DNA of 64,000 nucleotides. It comes from Ammoniphilus sp. YIM 78166 (lineage in GTDB: Bacteria; Bacillota; Bacilli; Aneurinibacillales; RAOX-1). The stretch is taken from contig NZ_SDLR01000003.1 of NCBI RefSeq assembly GCF_004522215.1, positions 682,001-746,000 on the forward strand, given 5' to 3'. A model generated the notes under the pieces. The model made no database searches and was not told the origin of the DNA. It saw only the letters and a list, made by a program, of their open reading frames with translations. The position numbers and the translations under genes were made by a program. Each line of letters opens with the position of its first letter. Position 1 is the first letter of the stretch. Positions 1-7,472 of this stretch are shown piece after piece.

Positions 1-46
1 CTTCTACATATGTATTAGGTACAGGCATAGAATATTAATACAAACT

Positions 47-72
47 AAAAAGGCCCACTCACCGAGTGGGTC
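47..72 (-). terminator. Intrinsic terminator
   Basis: A 7-bp stem (54-60 with 64-70) is followed on the minus strand by a run of T. It closes the 49-aa gene immediately upstream on that strand. Confidence 0.75.
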
Positions 73-92
73 TTCAAACATTTCACATGTTT

Positions 93-242
93 TTATTCTT
101 TAGTCCAACCAGAATAAACCGCATCCAAGTCTTCATAAGTTACCGTCACCGAAGCTTTTTTAACTTCTTTCATAAGGGCTGAAATAACATCTTCTTCCCC
201 ATATTCCTTAAGTAGGTCTTTCATTTTTTCATGCAAGCTCAT
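93..242 (-). CDS. Small acidic hypothetical protein (49 aa)
   Basis: A short reading frame of 49 codons starts at an ATG preceded by a very strong GAGGAGAGGAG ribosome binding site and is followed by an intrinsic terminator, so it is very likely expressed. The product begins MSLHEKMKDLLKEYG and is rich in Glu, Lys and Asp, with no membrane segment or Cys motif. The N-terminal half looks helical. I do not recognise a family, and no neighbour points to a role. The gene stands alone between the window edge and a membrane protein gene on the same strand. Confidence 0.65.
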   Translation of the reverse strand: MSLHEKMKDLLKEYGEEDVISALMKEVKKASVTVTYEDLDAVYSGWTKE

Positions 243-356
243 GATGTTACTCCTCTCCTCTATGTTTGTGTTTTTAATCTTATATATTTTTCTATTTTAA
301 CATATTTTTAATTTTATTGGAACGCTTACAAAAAAAGTAGGCTCAGAATCGCCTAC

Positions 357-809
357 TTAATGTCGTTGTCGTTGCTGCATTTTGGTCCAGAGTCTGCGCA
401 ACAGCATAAAAATTACGGCAATAACTAAAATGTCAATGATTAAACCTAAAAAGGATAGGTCTCCTAACCCCCCAAACAAACCACCGAAAAGCATGCTTCC
501 AATAAAGGCCCCTGCTAAAAATCCACCCATTCCTCCGAGAAAACCTCCAGCTCTTCGAGGGGTATCCGTTCGAGGGGGAACGGCCCTCGTAGGTGGTGGA
601 GTCGTGGGTGCCGGACGATAAGTACGACGTCCAGAGCGGTACCTTTGAATTTCAGCGTCAGCATCAGAAGCCTCCTGATAAGGCGCCAGCATTTCTTTGG
701 TGATAGAAATGGTGCCTTTGCTTTCCACTGTGCCCTTAGCCTCTGATACCGGATATGTAGCCCACAAGACTGATATCATCAAAGCAAGAATAGCCAGAAG
801 TTTGCTCAA
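357..809 (-). CDS. Small Gly-rich membrane protein, Tim44-like N-terminal type
   Basis: This 150-aa product has an N-terminal hydrophobic signal or anchor (about residues 1-23), a Pro/Thr/Arg-rich linker (about 60-85), a Gly-rich hydrophobic hairpin (about 87-115) and a final hydrophobic helix with a basic tail. The frame stays open to 824, but a TTG at 809 lies 7 nt after GGGAGG, so that start is preferred. It has the same architecture as the 141-aa product at 10695-11120: both end in a Gly-rich segment followed by an LxIxILVIA-type helix. Such proteins are often annotated as Tim44-like. Function is unknown; envelope location is inferred. Confidence 0.7.
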   Translation of the reverse strand: MSKLLAILALMISVLWATYPVSEAKGTVESKGTISITKEMLAPYQEASDADAEIQRYRSGRRTYRPAPTTPPPTRAVPPRTDTPRRAGGFLGGMGGFLAGAFIGSMLFGGLFGGLGDLSFLGLIIDILVIAVIFMLLRRLWTKMQQRQRH

Positions 810-917
810 TCGTTTTCCTCCCAATCAACCAGAGTTATCATGATTAGGATGCCCCTAACGAATTAGGCTCTGAATAGGGAATAGCTGGGAGGGGAAAATA
901 CAAATGGAAAGGTGGCG

Positions 918-1082
918 ATGAAAATGGGTGAACAAGATAAAGAACGTATTAATTCCCAAGTAGGCCGGTACATCATTCGGGATCTAGAGACGACTGCATC
1001 CACTCATGATGCGGAAACCGAAGCCGTTAATCAAAATCCTCATATCGGCACAGAGAATGATCGCATAGAAAGACAAAAATAA
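918..1082 (+). CDS. Small hydrophilic hypothetical protein (54 aa)
   Basis: An ATG at 918 follows an AGGTGG-type ribosome binding site and opens 54 codons ending in TAA at 1080-1082. The product is hydrophilic and charged (begins MKMGEQDKERINSQ), without Cys and without a membrane segment. A hairpin-rich A/T stretch follows the stop. No family is recognised. Small soluble proteins of this composition are common among sporulation genes in Bacillales, but nothing here proves that role. Confidence 0.5.
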   Translation: MKMGEQDKERINSQVGRYIIRDLETTASTHDAETEAVNQNPHIGTENDRIERQK

Positions 1083-1145
1083 AAAAAACTTCTATCGAAG
1101 TATATTCAGGGTAGCCAGACCGCCTTTAGAGGAAGTTTTTTATGC

Positions 1146-1199
1146 GTTTAAGAAAGTTCATTCACTGTAATGCTTTTGTGAACTTAAACTTTCTTAAAC
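1146..1199. repeat. 13-bp perfect inverted repeat
   Basis: GTTTAAGAAAGTT at 1146-1158 is repeated inverted at 1187-1199 with a 28-nt loop that contains a smaller GTTCA/TGAAC pairing. It lies in the intergenic gap between the 54-aa gene and the minus-strand 86-aa gene. It lacks a clear U tail, so it is not called a terminator. Confidence 0.55.
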
Positions 1200-1202
1200 A
1201 GT

Positions 1203-1230
1203 AAAAAAAAGGAGGAATCCTCCCTCCTTT
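1203..1230 (-). terminator. Intrinsic terminator
   Basis: AAAGGAGG (1208-1215) pairs with CCTCCTTT (1223-1230) and is followed by T residues on the minus strand. It terminates the 86-aa gene at 1230-1490. Confidence 0.65.
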
Positions 1231-1490
1231 TATATGCCCTTAAGACTTTCTTGCCAGCATGAGTCAATAAACTCAATGAATGCTCCAGGATTAGCGTAGC
1301 TATTTTTGAGGTCCTGCATGGAAACTCGAATATGCGCTTGATTGCCAGGCAGTTGAAGGACAAACACCAACTCCTCGTCTTCAAATTTCACACCAACTGG
1401 ACGCTGCAACTTTTCAGCAAGACCGATTTGGATAGTTTGCCCTATTTCTTCCTTGCTTTGAAACATAATCCATGGCTTGTTATAACTCAT
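1230..1490 (-). CDS. Hypothetical protein (86 aa)
   Basis: The 86-aa product starts at an ATG 8 nt after GAGGAG. It has no membrane segment and no Cys-based motif; the sequence alternates beta-like stretches (VGVKFEDEELVFVLQLPG) with a helical C-terminus ending QESLKGI. It is soluble and probably cytoplasmic. I do not recognise the family. It is monocistronic, with its own terminator directly downstream. Confidence 0.65.
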   Translation of the reverse strand: MSYNKPWIMFQSKEEIGQTIQIGLAEKLQRPVGVKFEDEELVFVLQLPGNQAHIRVSMQDLKNSYANPGAFIEFIDSCWQESLKGI

Positions 1491-1543
1491 CTACATTTCT
1501 CCTCTTCAAGCAGTTTTCTTTTATTATAAACTAAACACAAGCA

Positions 1544-1575
1544 AAAGCACCTGTTGAAAGTTTCACAGGTGCTTT
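1544..1575 (-). terminator. Intrinsic terminator
   Basis: AAAGCACCTGT at 1544-1554 pairs perfectly with ACAGGTGCTTT at 1565-1575, just downstream of the DUF1540 gene on the minus strand. T residues occur on both sides, so it could act in both directions. Confidence 0.8.
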
Positions 1576-1584
1576 CTTTTAGCT

Positions 1585-1797
1585 TTACTTTTTGGGCCTA
1601 AAAGTTCGGCAGCACGTTTCTTTTGACTCTGCAGCTTGATCCTGATGCTCTGTATCAATGCCAAGCTCATTTCCCATTTCTGCGTTAAAGTTTGCATGAG
1701 GGTCTAGATCTACCATAATTGCCGGAGCCTGACAATTATTCCCTTGTCCCCAGAAGGAGCAGTTTGAAACGGAACATTTAACTTCAACTTGTGGCAT
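1585..1797 (-). CDS. DUF1540 domain protein
   Basis: The 70-aa product carries the DUF1540 pattern near its N-terminus: V-x-CSVSNC-x-FWGQGNxCxA, three closely spaced Cys plus a GxG turn, followed by a second Cys pair near the C-terminus (ETCCR). DUF1540 proteins are small, probably metal-binding proteins common in Bacilli and Clostridia; their function is not established. The start ATG lies behind GGGAGGTGG. The gene is monocistronic with a strong terminator. Confidence 0.85.
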   Translation of the reverse strand: MPQVEVKCSVSNCSFWGQGNNCQAPAIMVDLDPHANFNAEMGNELGIDTEHQDQAAESKETCCRTFRPKK

Positions 1798-1856
1798 GTG
1801 TCAACCACCTCCCAGTCATAGTATCAGTTGCATTGGCAAAAAAAATGAAAAGAAAA

Positions 1857-1884
1857 TGAAACCAAATCAAGCCTACTCCGTATA
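1857..1884 (+). promoter_or_regulatory. ECF sigma (SigW-like) promoter
   Basis: TGAAAC at 1857-1862, exactly 16 nt, then CGTATA at 1879-1884. This matches the SigW-type ECF consensus of Bacillus. The spacing to the channel start at 1927 (about 35 nt from the predicted transcription start) is normal. The same element with the same spacing occurs at 10623 and 48938. Confidence 0.8.
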
Positions 1885-1926
1885 GGAATAGGGTTGTTTA
1901 TTTTCGAACCAACGGAGGAACTCTTC

Positions 1927-2751
1927 ATGGAACAGATCTCGCAGGGCAAGCCTGGTTGGCTTGTTCAATTGGTACATCATCGTTCATTTACGAAAGTCGT
2001 CATGATTCTTATCTTACTAAATGCCCTACTTGTGGGGCTTGAAACCTACCCTGTCCTCTATGAACCTTATTCTGGCTTGTTTCATGTGGCTGACCGGATT
2101 CTTCTTTGGCTTTTTACCATTGAGATTGTGTTGCGTTTATGGGCAGCTGACAAAATCTCGTCATTTCTAAAGGACAATTGGAATATCTTTGATCTCATCG
2201 TTATTCTTAGCGGTCACTTTTTTGTTGGAGCACAGTTCATTACAGTTCTTAGGATTCTAAGAATCCTAAGGGTCTTGCGTGCGGTTTCTGTTATCCCATC
2301 TCTAAGAAAAATGGTAAATGCCTTACTTCTTACCATTCCTGCCATGGGCAATATTGGTCTACTTTTGTCCATTTTCTTTTATATCTATAGTGTGATTGGA
2401 ACTTTTCTCTTTGCGGATGCCGCACCAGAATATTTCGGGACGCTTCACGCCTCGTTGCTGACTTTGTTTCAAGTAGTGACATTAGAATCCTGGGCCAGTG
2501 GAGTTATGAGACCTATACTAGCCATCGTGCCTTGGTCCTGGCTTTACTTCGTAACGTTTATCCTCCTCGGTACCTTTGTTATTTTCAACTTATTTGTAGG
2601 CGTTATAGTCACGAATATTGATAAGGCTAACGAAGAGGACGCTCCTCCTTCGGAGGTCAAGGAACTGGAAAAACAGATAGCAGAACTAAAGGAAGTCCTC
2701 CTTCAAATTCGTGAAGATCAGATTGCTCAAAAAAGACAGGGGAGTGATTAG
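1927..2751 (+). CDS. BacNav voltage-gated sodium channel, NaChBac type
   Basis: The 274-aa product has the six-helix layout of the bacterial homotetrameric Na+ channels and the same length as NaChBac. An S4 voltage sensor with Arg every third residue is at about 109-118 (R109, R112, R115, R118). A selectivity filter TLESWAS is at about 185-191, identical to NaChBac, with the key Glu at 187. After S6 there is a C-terminal coiled coil (about 241-270) as in family members. The frame opens upstream at a TTG (1894), but the ATG at 1927 follows GGAGG with proper spacing and gives the family length. An ECF-type promoter lies directly upstream and a hairpin overlaps the stop codon. In alkaliphilic bacilli these channels support Na+ homeostasis, motility and pH response; stress control here is inferred. 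Confidence 0.93.
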   Translation: MEQISQGKPGWLVQLVHHRSFTKVVMILILLNALLVGLETYPVLYEPYSGLFHVADRILLWLFTIEIVLRLWAADKISSFLKDNWNIFDLIVILSGHFFVGAQFITVLRILRILRVLRAVSVIPSLRKMVNALLLTIPAMGNIGLLLSIFFYIYSVIGTFLFADAAPEYFGTLHASLLTLFQVVTLESWASGVMRPILAIVPWSWLYFVTFILLGTFVIFNLFVGVIVTNIDKANEEDAPPSEVKELEKQIAELKEVLLQIREDQIAQKRQGSD

Positions 2752-2768
2752 GTAAGAATCACTCCCTT
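2740..2768 (+). terminator. Hairpin overlapping the channel stop codon
   Basis: GGGAGTGATT (2740-2749) pairs with AATCACTCCC (2757-2766) and the stop codon lies at the base of the loop. The U tail is weak (TTCCCT), so some read-through into the rodA gene is possible. Confidence 0.6.
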
Positions 2769-2819
2769 CCCTATGTAGGATAAAAAAAACCCATTCAATA
2801 CGGAAAGGAGTGGGAGGTT

Positions 2820-3956
2820 ATGAGTGAGGCCTTACGTAAACTAAAACGTTTAGATTGGACAATTCTCTTTATCTTGCTATGTTTTATGTTCGTCAGTACA
2901 GCCGCTATTTATAGCTCAACATCTGGAACCTCTTACTTTGGTTTGCATCGAAGTAACTTAGTTATGTATCTGCTTTTCATTCCCGTTATGCTTGGAATTG
3001 CTTTGTTTGACTATCGAATCGTTATCCAACAGTTCTCCCCTCTACTCTATGCGCTAGGGGTACTATTGTTGGTTTTAGTTCTCCTGATTGGAGATACGAT
3101 AAATGGTTCTACACGATGGCTTGACTTGGGATTTATCCAGTTTCAACCCTCCGAACTAGCGAAGGTGTTTGTCATCCTGTTTCTGGCTCGCTTATTGGCA
3201 GAAAGAAAAGGAGAGCCCTTAAGAATATTCGATCTCCTGATACTTGGAGCAGTGACCTTTATTCCGTTTTTTCTCGTGATTAAGCAGCCTGACTTAGGGA
3301 CTTCTCTCGTCTTTCTCTGCATCTGTATCGGGATGTTATGGGTTGGGCATATCCGCCTTCGCCAATTTGTGATTGGGGTATTAGGGGTGGTTATCCTTGC
3401 TGGAAACTTGATTTTTCTTTATTTTACCAATTTTGATCTATTTTCAAAAATTATTAAGGACCATCAGTTAAAACGAATTCAGACTTTCCTTGATCCTGCT
3501 AGTTCTCCAGATGGAGGATGGCACGTGGTCAACTCTATGACTGCGATTGGTTCAGGGCAATTGCTAGGTAGTGGTTTTCAGAATGGTCACTATATCCAAA
3601 ATGGATTTATTCCCTATTCCTATTCGGATTCCATCTTTGTCGTTGTAGGAGAGGAATTTGGTTTTTTAGGTGCTGTTATTCTTATCTTCTTATATTTTCT
3701 ATTAATCTATCGAATGATTATGATTTCGATTGAATGTACGGATCTGCGAGGAACCTATCTTATTATCGGTGTGATCTCCATGCTTTGCCTTCAGGTCTTC
3801 GAAAATGTAGGTATGCATATCGGTATGATGCCCTTAACAGGGATCTCCTTACCTTTTATCAGCTACGGAGGAAGTTCTCTGTTAATTAACATGATCCTAA
3901 TGGGACTTATACTCAGTGTTAGAATGAACGAAACAAAGTTTTCTTTCATCGATTAA
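2820..3956 (+). CDS. rodA: FtsW/RodA/SpoVE family peptidoglycan glycosyltransferase, RodA-like
   Basis: The 378-aa product is a polytopic SEDS protein with about ten membrane segments. Family hallmarks visible are NGSTRWLDLG followed by FQPSELAK (about 93-115), KQPDLGTS (about 156-163), and near the C-terminus MMPLTGISLPFISYGGSS. SEDS proteins polymerise lipid II glycan chains with a class B PBP partner. The short N-terminus and WLDLG motif favour RodA over FtsW or SpoVE, but the type is not certain. The ATG follows GGGAGGTT. Bacilli often carry several paralogues, so this may be an accessory copy. A perfect hairpin ends the gene. Confidence 0.85.
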   Translation: MSEALRKLKRLDWTILFILLCFMFVSTAAIYSSTSGTSYFGLHRSNLVMYLLFIPVMLGIALFDYRIVIQQFSPLLYALGVLLLVLVLLIGDTINGSTRWLDLGFIQFQPSELAKVFVILFLARLLAERKGEPLRIFDLLILGAVTFIPFFLVIKQPDLGTSLVFLCICIGMLWVGHIRLRQFVIGVLGVVILAGNLIFLYFTNFDLFSKIIKDHQLKRIQTFLDPASSPDGGWHVVNSMTAIGSGQLLGSGFQNGHYIQNGFIPYSYSDSIFVVVGEEFGFLGAVILIFLYFLLIYRMIMISIECTDLRGTYLIIGVISMLCLQVFENVGMHIGMMPLTGISLPFISYGGSSLLINMILMGLILSVRMNETKFSFID

Positions 3957-3984
3957 GAGTAGGGCTGTGCAGCCCTACTCTTTT
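3957..3984. terminator. Shared convergent terminator between rodA and the FapA-like gene
   Basis: GAGTAGGGCTG (3957-3967) pairs perfectly with CAGCCCTACTC (3970-3980), then TTTTT on the plus strand. The last codons and stop of the convergent minus-strand gene (3975-3977) lie inside the stem. Confidence 0.85.
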
Positions 3985-5831
3985 TGGTCTTCTACTGTAT
4001 AATCGACAACGAGTTCATCATTCCGCACATAAGCTTTGAGTTGGAATAAAGGGGAGGTAATATCGCGACAAGAACGACCGATACATATTCGTCCCTCTGT
4101 CATTTTTTCTGCGAGAATACGGTGACCGGCCGTCAGCTGGATTTGCCCGTTGCCTTCTCCCCCTACTGTCATCGCAGAGATGCTTCCTTCCGCAATAATG
4201 ACTCCGCCCCGACAGACCGAGTTCTGATCGTAAAACACCACATTTCCTTCCGTAAAAAGGTCACTTTGAATCATTCCCTCTTGCTTGATGCGAATATCGC
4301 CAGTGGCTTTCAACGAAGAGTGGTGACATTGTCTCACCTCAATCGTAGCCTTCTTTTCTTGGTATTGGCGAACACGGTTCCGCATCTCCGCTAAAAATTC
4401 CTGTATCGCATAGAGTTCATCGATGGAGCGGATGGTTGATATTCCATGAGGCTTCAAAAACAGTTCCAACCTCTGATTTAGTTCGAGAAATTCGTTTTCC
4501 GCCGGAGATTTCATCGTATGCACTAGGCTAATCAGCCTTTGGAACATGGGGATAAGATGCATATATTTATGATCTACTAACGTCTGTACGACTCTGCTGA
4601 TGGTCACGGCTTGCTTATTTTCATGCAAGTGATTACGGATCATTTGGATCGCTTCTAACAAAGAGGCGAATGGTTCACTCACTTTCTTGAGCTCCATATA
4701 CAGCTGGGAGTAATCGACTCCGTATAATCCTGAATAAAGACGGCTTGATACTGCATTACCTTGTACTTGGATCCCACCGGTTGCAGCAATGGTAGCATGA
4801 TATGCATTCCCGTGTACGATCACCCTCCCCATCGCCTCAACGGTCATCCCATCCATAACATCCCCGTATATTACAACATCTCCGATAAATAGGATATTGC
4901 CGGTATTCATGTCCACATTGCCCTGAACGATATAGGAGGTGCATACATCGAAAAATCGGACGGCATCTCCCATCATTCTAGGACGTCCGGGCTTAAGCGC
5001 ATAGACCTCGCCATTTTCTCGCAGTTCCACATGTCCTCTTGTAGCTAGCATAAAATCTTTGACCGGTTTAGGCGACACCGCCTTGCCAAACAGGTTTCGC
5101 CCGCTCAATCCGTCTTTCTTCGGAATTTTGCGGGCCATCAGCTCCCCTTCTTGGACCATTGGGATATGGTGATGCTCCCGATAGTTCACCTTGCCGTTGA
5201 TTTCTTCAAGATAGGACTGTTCTTCAAGGGAGAAATAAACTTCAACATTTGCATCTGTACCAGAAATGGGCTCAACACCTCGGGCAATTAGGATCTTCTC
5301 GAAGGTCGGATGCTCCAATTCCCCTTGAATGGCAAGCTTGTCCACTTGGCTTTGAATCCCCATTTGCTCTAGCTGACTTAGGATTACCTCCATTGTGAGC
5401 GAGTCGACCACCCTCCCTAGATTAGCTTCCACATGAAGGATGAGATGATGTTGAGCAGGCTGATCCGACAATCGCCATTCATAATGATGTAACTGATGGA
5501 CTCGAAGATAAGCTTTCATTTGATCTTCAGATAAGTCAATGGTATACAGCGGAGAGATTTTTACTTTCCACTCGATCCTATCCTCGGAAATAATGCGAAC
5601 GGGTCGGCTAACCTGGATTCCATTTATAAAAAGCTGAATAGGCTCCTTGGCTTCAATAATGGGGTCCTCTCCGCCGTCAGAAGGCTCTAGGATTTCTATC
5701 ACTCCACCCTGTATCTGAACCGAGCCATTTTGTGGTCGGCTGCTAACTTGCGGTTCCTCTTCTTGTGTATTTGGGGACGAACTAAACCGTTGTATTAAAC
5801 GTTTAAGCTCCTTCGTAATCCTCTTCGGCAT
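3975..5831 (-). CDS. FapA (DUF342) family protein
   Basis: The 618-aa product belongs to the FapA/DUF342 family: an N-terminal variable region (about 1-120), a domain that includes the typical phrase on making the polysaccharide-like beta-helix (VQEGELMARKIPKKDGLSGRN, shortened here), then right-handed beta-helix repeats with many Gly and Val (about 270-360 and 500-590) separated by a coiled-coil insertion (about 370-500). FapA was named for flagellar assembly in Vibrio; in Firmicutes the role is unclear. The ATG at 5831 has TGAGGT upstream and is preferred to a GTG at 5846. It lies 15 nt downstream of the PatB-type gene and may be co-transcribed with it. Confidence 0.8.
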   Translation of the reverse strand: MPKRITKELKRLIQRFSSSPNTQEEEPQVSSRPQNGSVQIQGGVIEILEPSDGGEDPIIEAKEPIQLFINGIQVSRPVRIISEDRIEWKVKISPLYTIDLSEDQMKAYLRVHQLHHYEWRLSDQPAQHHLILHVEANLGRVVDSLTMEVILSQLEQMGIQSQVDKLAIQGELEHPTFEKILIARGVEPISGTDANVEVYFSLEEQSYLEEINGKVNYREHHHIPMVQEGELMARKIPKKDGLSGRNLFGKAVSPKPVKDFMLATRGHVELRENGEVYALKPGRPRMMGDAVRFFDVCTSYIVQGNVDMNTGNILFIGDVVIYGDVMDGMTVEAMGRVIVHGNAYHATIAATGGIQVQGNAVSSRLYSGLYGVDYSQLYMELKKVSEPFASLLEAIQMIRNHLHENKQAVTISRVVQTLVDHKYMHLIPMFQRLISLVHTMKSPAENEFLELNQRLELFLKPHGISTIRSIDELYAIQEFLAEMRNRVRQYQEKKATIEVRQCHHSSLKATGDIRIKQEGMIQSDLFTEGNVVFYDQNSVCRGGVIIAEGSISAMTVGGEGNGQIQLTAGHRILAEKMTEGRICIGRSCRDITSPLFQLKAYVRNDELVVDYTVEDQKE

Positions 5832-5846
5832 AGGCGTTGACCTCAC

Positions 5847-7019
5847 TTAAGGCGTTAGGGCTTTTTTCAATCGGTCGAGGCCTTCGATGAGGATGGCGCG
5901 CGGACATGCAAGGTTAACTCGAAGGAAGCCCTCCCCATTCTTGCCAAAAGACGATCCTTCATTAAAGGCTACTTTGGCTTGCTGATACATTAATTCTTTA
6001 AGCTGCGTACTATTTAGGCCTAACTTTCGAAAATCCAACCAAACTAAATAAGTCCCCTCTGGCTTGATGACATCGATTTTCGGTAGGTATTGGCCAATAA
6101 AGTCCGTCAAGTATTCTAAATTGCTCCGAACATACTCGATAAGCTCATCTAACCATTCATCTCCCTCATTAAACGCAGCCTCCACAGCAATCAAGCCGAA
6201 GCAGCTTTCTAAGTGAAGAGAAAGTGTGGAAAGTCTATCATTATACTCTTTTCTTCGTGAAGGATCTGCGATGATGACGGTTGAGGTTTGAATTCCTGCT
6301 AGGTTAAATGTTTTTGTTGGTGCAATGCAGGTAATGGAATTCAACGCAAACTCTTCGGACAAAGAGGCAAAAGGAATATGTTGATATCCTGGATATATCC
6401 AATCACAATGAATCTCATCTGAAATAATAAAAACTCCATGTTTTAAGGCAAGATCCCCAAGCTGGATCAATTCTTCCCTTCTCCATACTCTTCCCACCGG
6501 ATTATGTGGATTGCAAAGAAGCATCAGCTTAGTTTCCGGGTCCATCATCTGCTCTTCAAGAGCGGCAAAGTCCATGCTGTAGTAACGATCTTCTAATAAT
6601 AACGGATTCTGAATTAGCGTTCGGTTATTTTTGTTGACCACATCGTAGAATGGAGGATAGACCGGTGTCTGGATTATCACCTTATCCCCAGGCTGGGTGA
6701 GGAGGTCTACGAGCATACTCAATGCCGTTACTACACCGGGAGATGTAGTGATCCATTCCTGCTCTATCTTCCAGTCATGTCTTCTTTTCAGCCATCCCAT
6801 GATCGCATCATAATACGATTGGGGTCTTATGGTATAGCCTAATACCCCATGATCCACTCGTTTTTTTATTGCTTCAAGGACACTTGGAGGTGCTGCAAAA
6901 TCCATATCCGCCACCCACATTGGCAAAATCGCCGGATCACCGAACAGTCTTTCTACTTGATCCCATTTGTAAGAAGCGGTATTTCTTCTTTCAATCATTT
7001 GGTCAAAATTATAATTCAT
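5847..7019 (-). CDS. patB: PatB/MalY-type pyridoxal-phosphate C-S lyase
   Basis: The 390-aa product is a fold-type I PLP enzyme of the MalY/PatB group. It starts with the family signature WDQVERLFGDPAILPMWVADMDF, continues with LGYT, CNPHNPVGRVW (substrate and PLP contacts, about 165-180), SDEIHCDW, and the PLP lysine in APTKTFNLAG (about 235). These enzymes cleave cystathionine or Cys conjugates to pyruvate, ammonia and a thiol. The ATG at 7019 is chosen over an upstream GTG because the GGGGGAA ribosome binding site sits 11 nt before it. It is followed closely by the FapA-like gene. A methionine gamma-lyase is encoded at 37193, so the strain has at least two sulfur-amino-acid lyases. Confidence 0.87.
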   Translation of the reverse strand: MNYNFDQMIERRNTASYKWDQVERLFGDPAILPMWVADMDFAAPPSVLEAIKKRVDHGVLGYTIRPQSYYDAIMGWLKRRHDWKIEQEWITTSPGVVTALSMLVDLLTQPGDKVIIQTPVYPPFYDVVNKNNRTLIQNPLLLEDRYYSMDFAALEEQMMDPETKLMLLCNPHNPVGRVWRREELIQLGDLALKHGVFIISDEIHCDWIYPGYQHIPFASLSEEFALNSITCIAPTKTFNLAGIQTSTVIIADPSRRKEYNDRLSTLSLHLESCFGLIAVEAAFNEGDEWLDELIEYVRSNLEYLTDFIGQYLPKIDVIKPEGTYLVWLDFRKLGLNSTQLKELMYQQAKVAFNEGSSFGKNGEGFLRVNLACPRAILIEGLDRLKKALTP

Positions 7020-7098
7020 ATCTAACACTTCCCCCTTTCACTGCATAAAAATGTGCGAAAAAAGTATACTAATAAAGGCATCGATGCCTAACTGGTGT

Positions 7099-7132
7099 GA
7101 CCCCTACCAGGGCCTTAACCCCTGCTGGGGTC
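7099..7132 (+). repeat. Long hairpin with plus-strand T tail, no plus-strand gene upstream
   Basis: GACCCC and CCAGGG on the left pair with CCCCTG and GGGGTC on the right, followed by TTTTCT on the plus strand. It lies between two minus-strand genes, so its orientation as a terminator does not fit known genes. It may block antisense transcription or act as a structured 3' end. Confidence 0.5.
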
Positions 7133-7136
7133 TTTT

Positions 7137-7376
7137 CTAAATGATTGAAATTATCGTAATAACCAGGATGACGATACTTCCTATTATACAGTAATAAAAC
7201 AGCCAGTTCTTCCAAAAAGCCGCTGTCCTATAATTTTTATACTGTCCATACCAAGCCGTAGCTACATAAGCTATGACTCCAAGAAACAATAGAAAGAGAA
7301 TTCCTTTGAGAAATATCCCAACAAACAAGCCAATAACGACACCCAGCCCAATTCCTTTCCAAGAGTCTGTTTGCAT
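7137..7376 (-). CDS. Small integral membrane protein (79 aa)
   Basis: The 79-aa product has a Gly-rich hydrophobic hairpin in the first half (about 9-45) and a third hydrophobic helix at the C-terminus (about 58-79). The ATG follows GGAGGTGG with good spacing. No family is recognised. It is transcribed in the same direction as topB but about 100 nt downstream, with a hairpin between, so it is probably a separate unit. Confidence 0.65.
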   Translation of the reverse strand: MQTDSWKGIGLGVVIGLFVGIFLKGILFLLFLGVIAYVATAWYGQYKNYRTAAFWKNWLFYYCIIGSIVILVITIISII

Positions 7377-7436
7377 GCACTTCCACCTCCGTCCATTTGG
7401 TAGAGTGTATGTACAAACAAAAGGAGATATGTAAAG

Positions 7437-7459
7437 GCCGCTCTCTTTAGAAGAGCGGC
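7437..7459 (-). terminator. Hairpin after topB
   Basis: GCCGCTCT (7437-7444) pairs with AGAGCGGC (7452-7459). The U tail on the minus strand is short (CCTTTA), so termination may be partial. Confidence 0.55.
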
Positions 7460-7472
7460 TGTTTGCGGTTGG

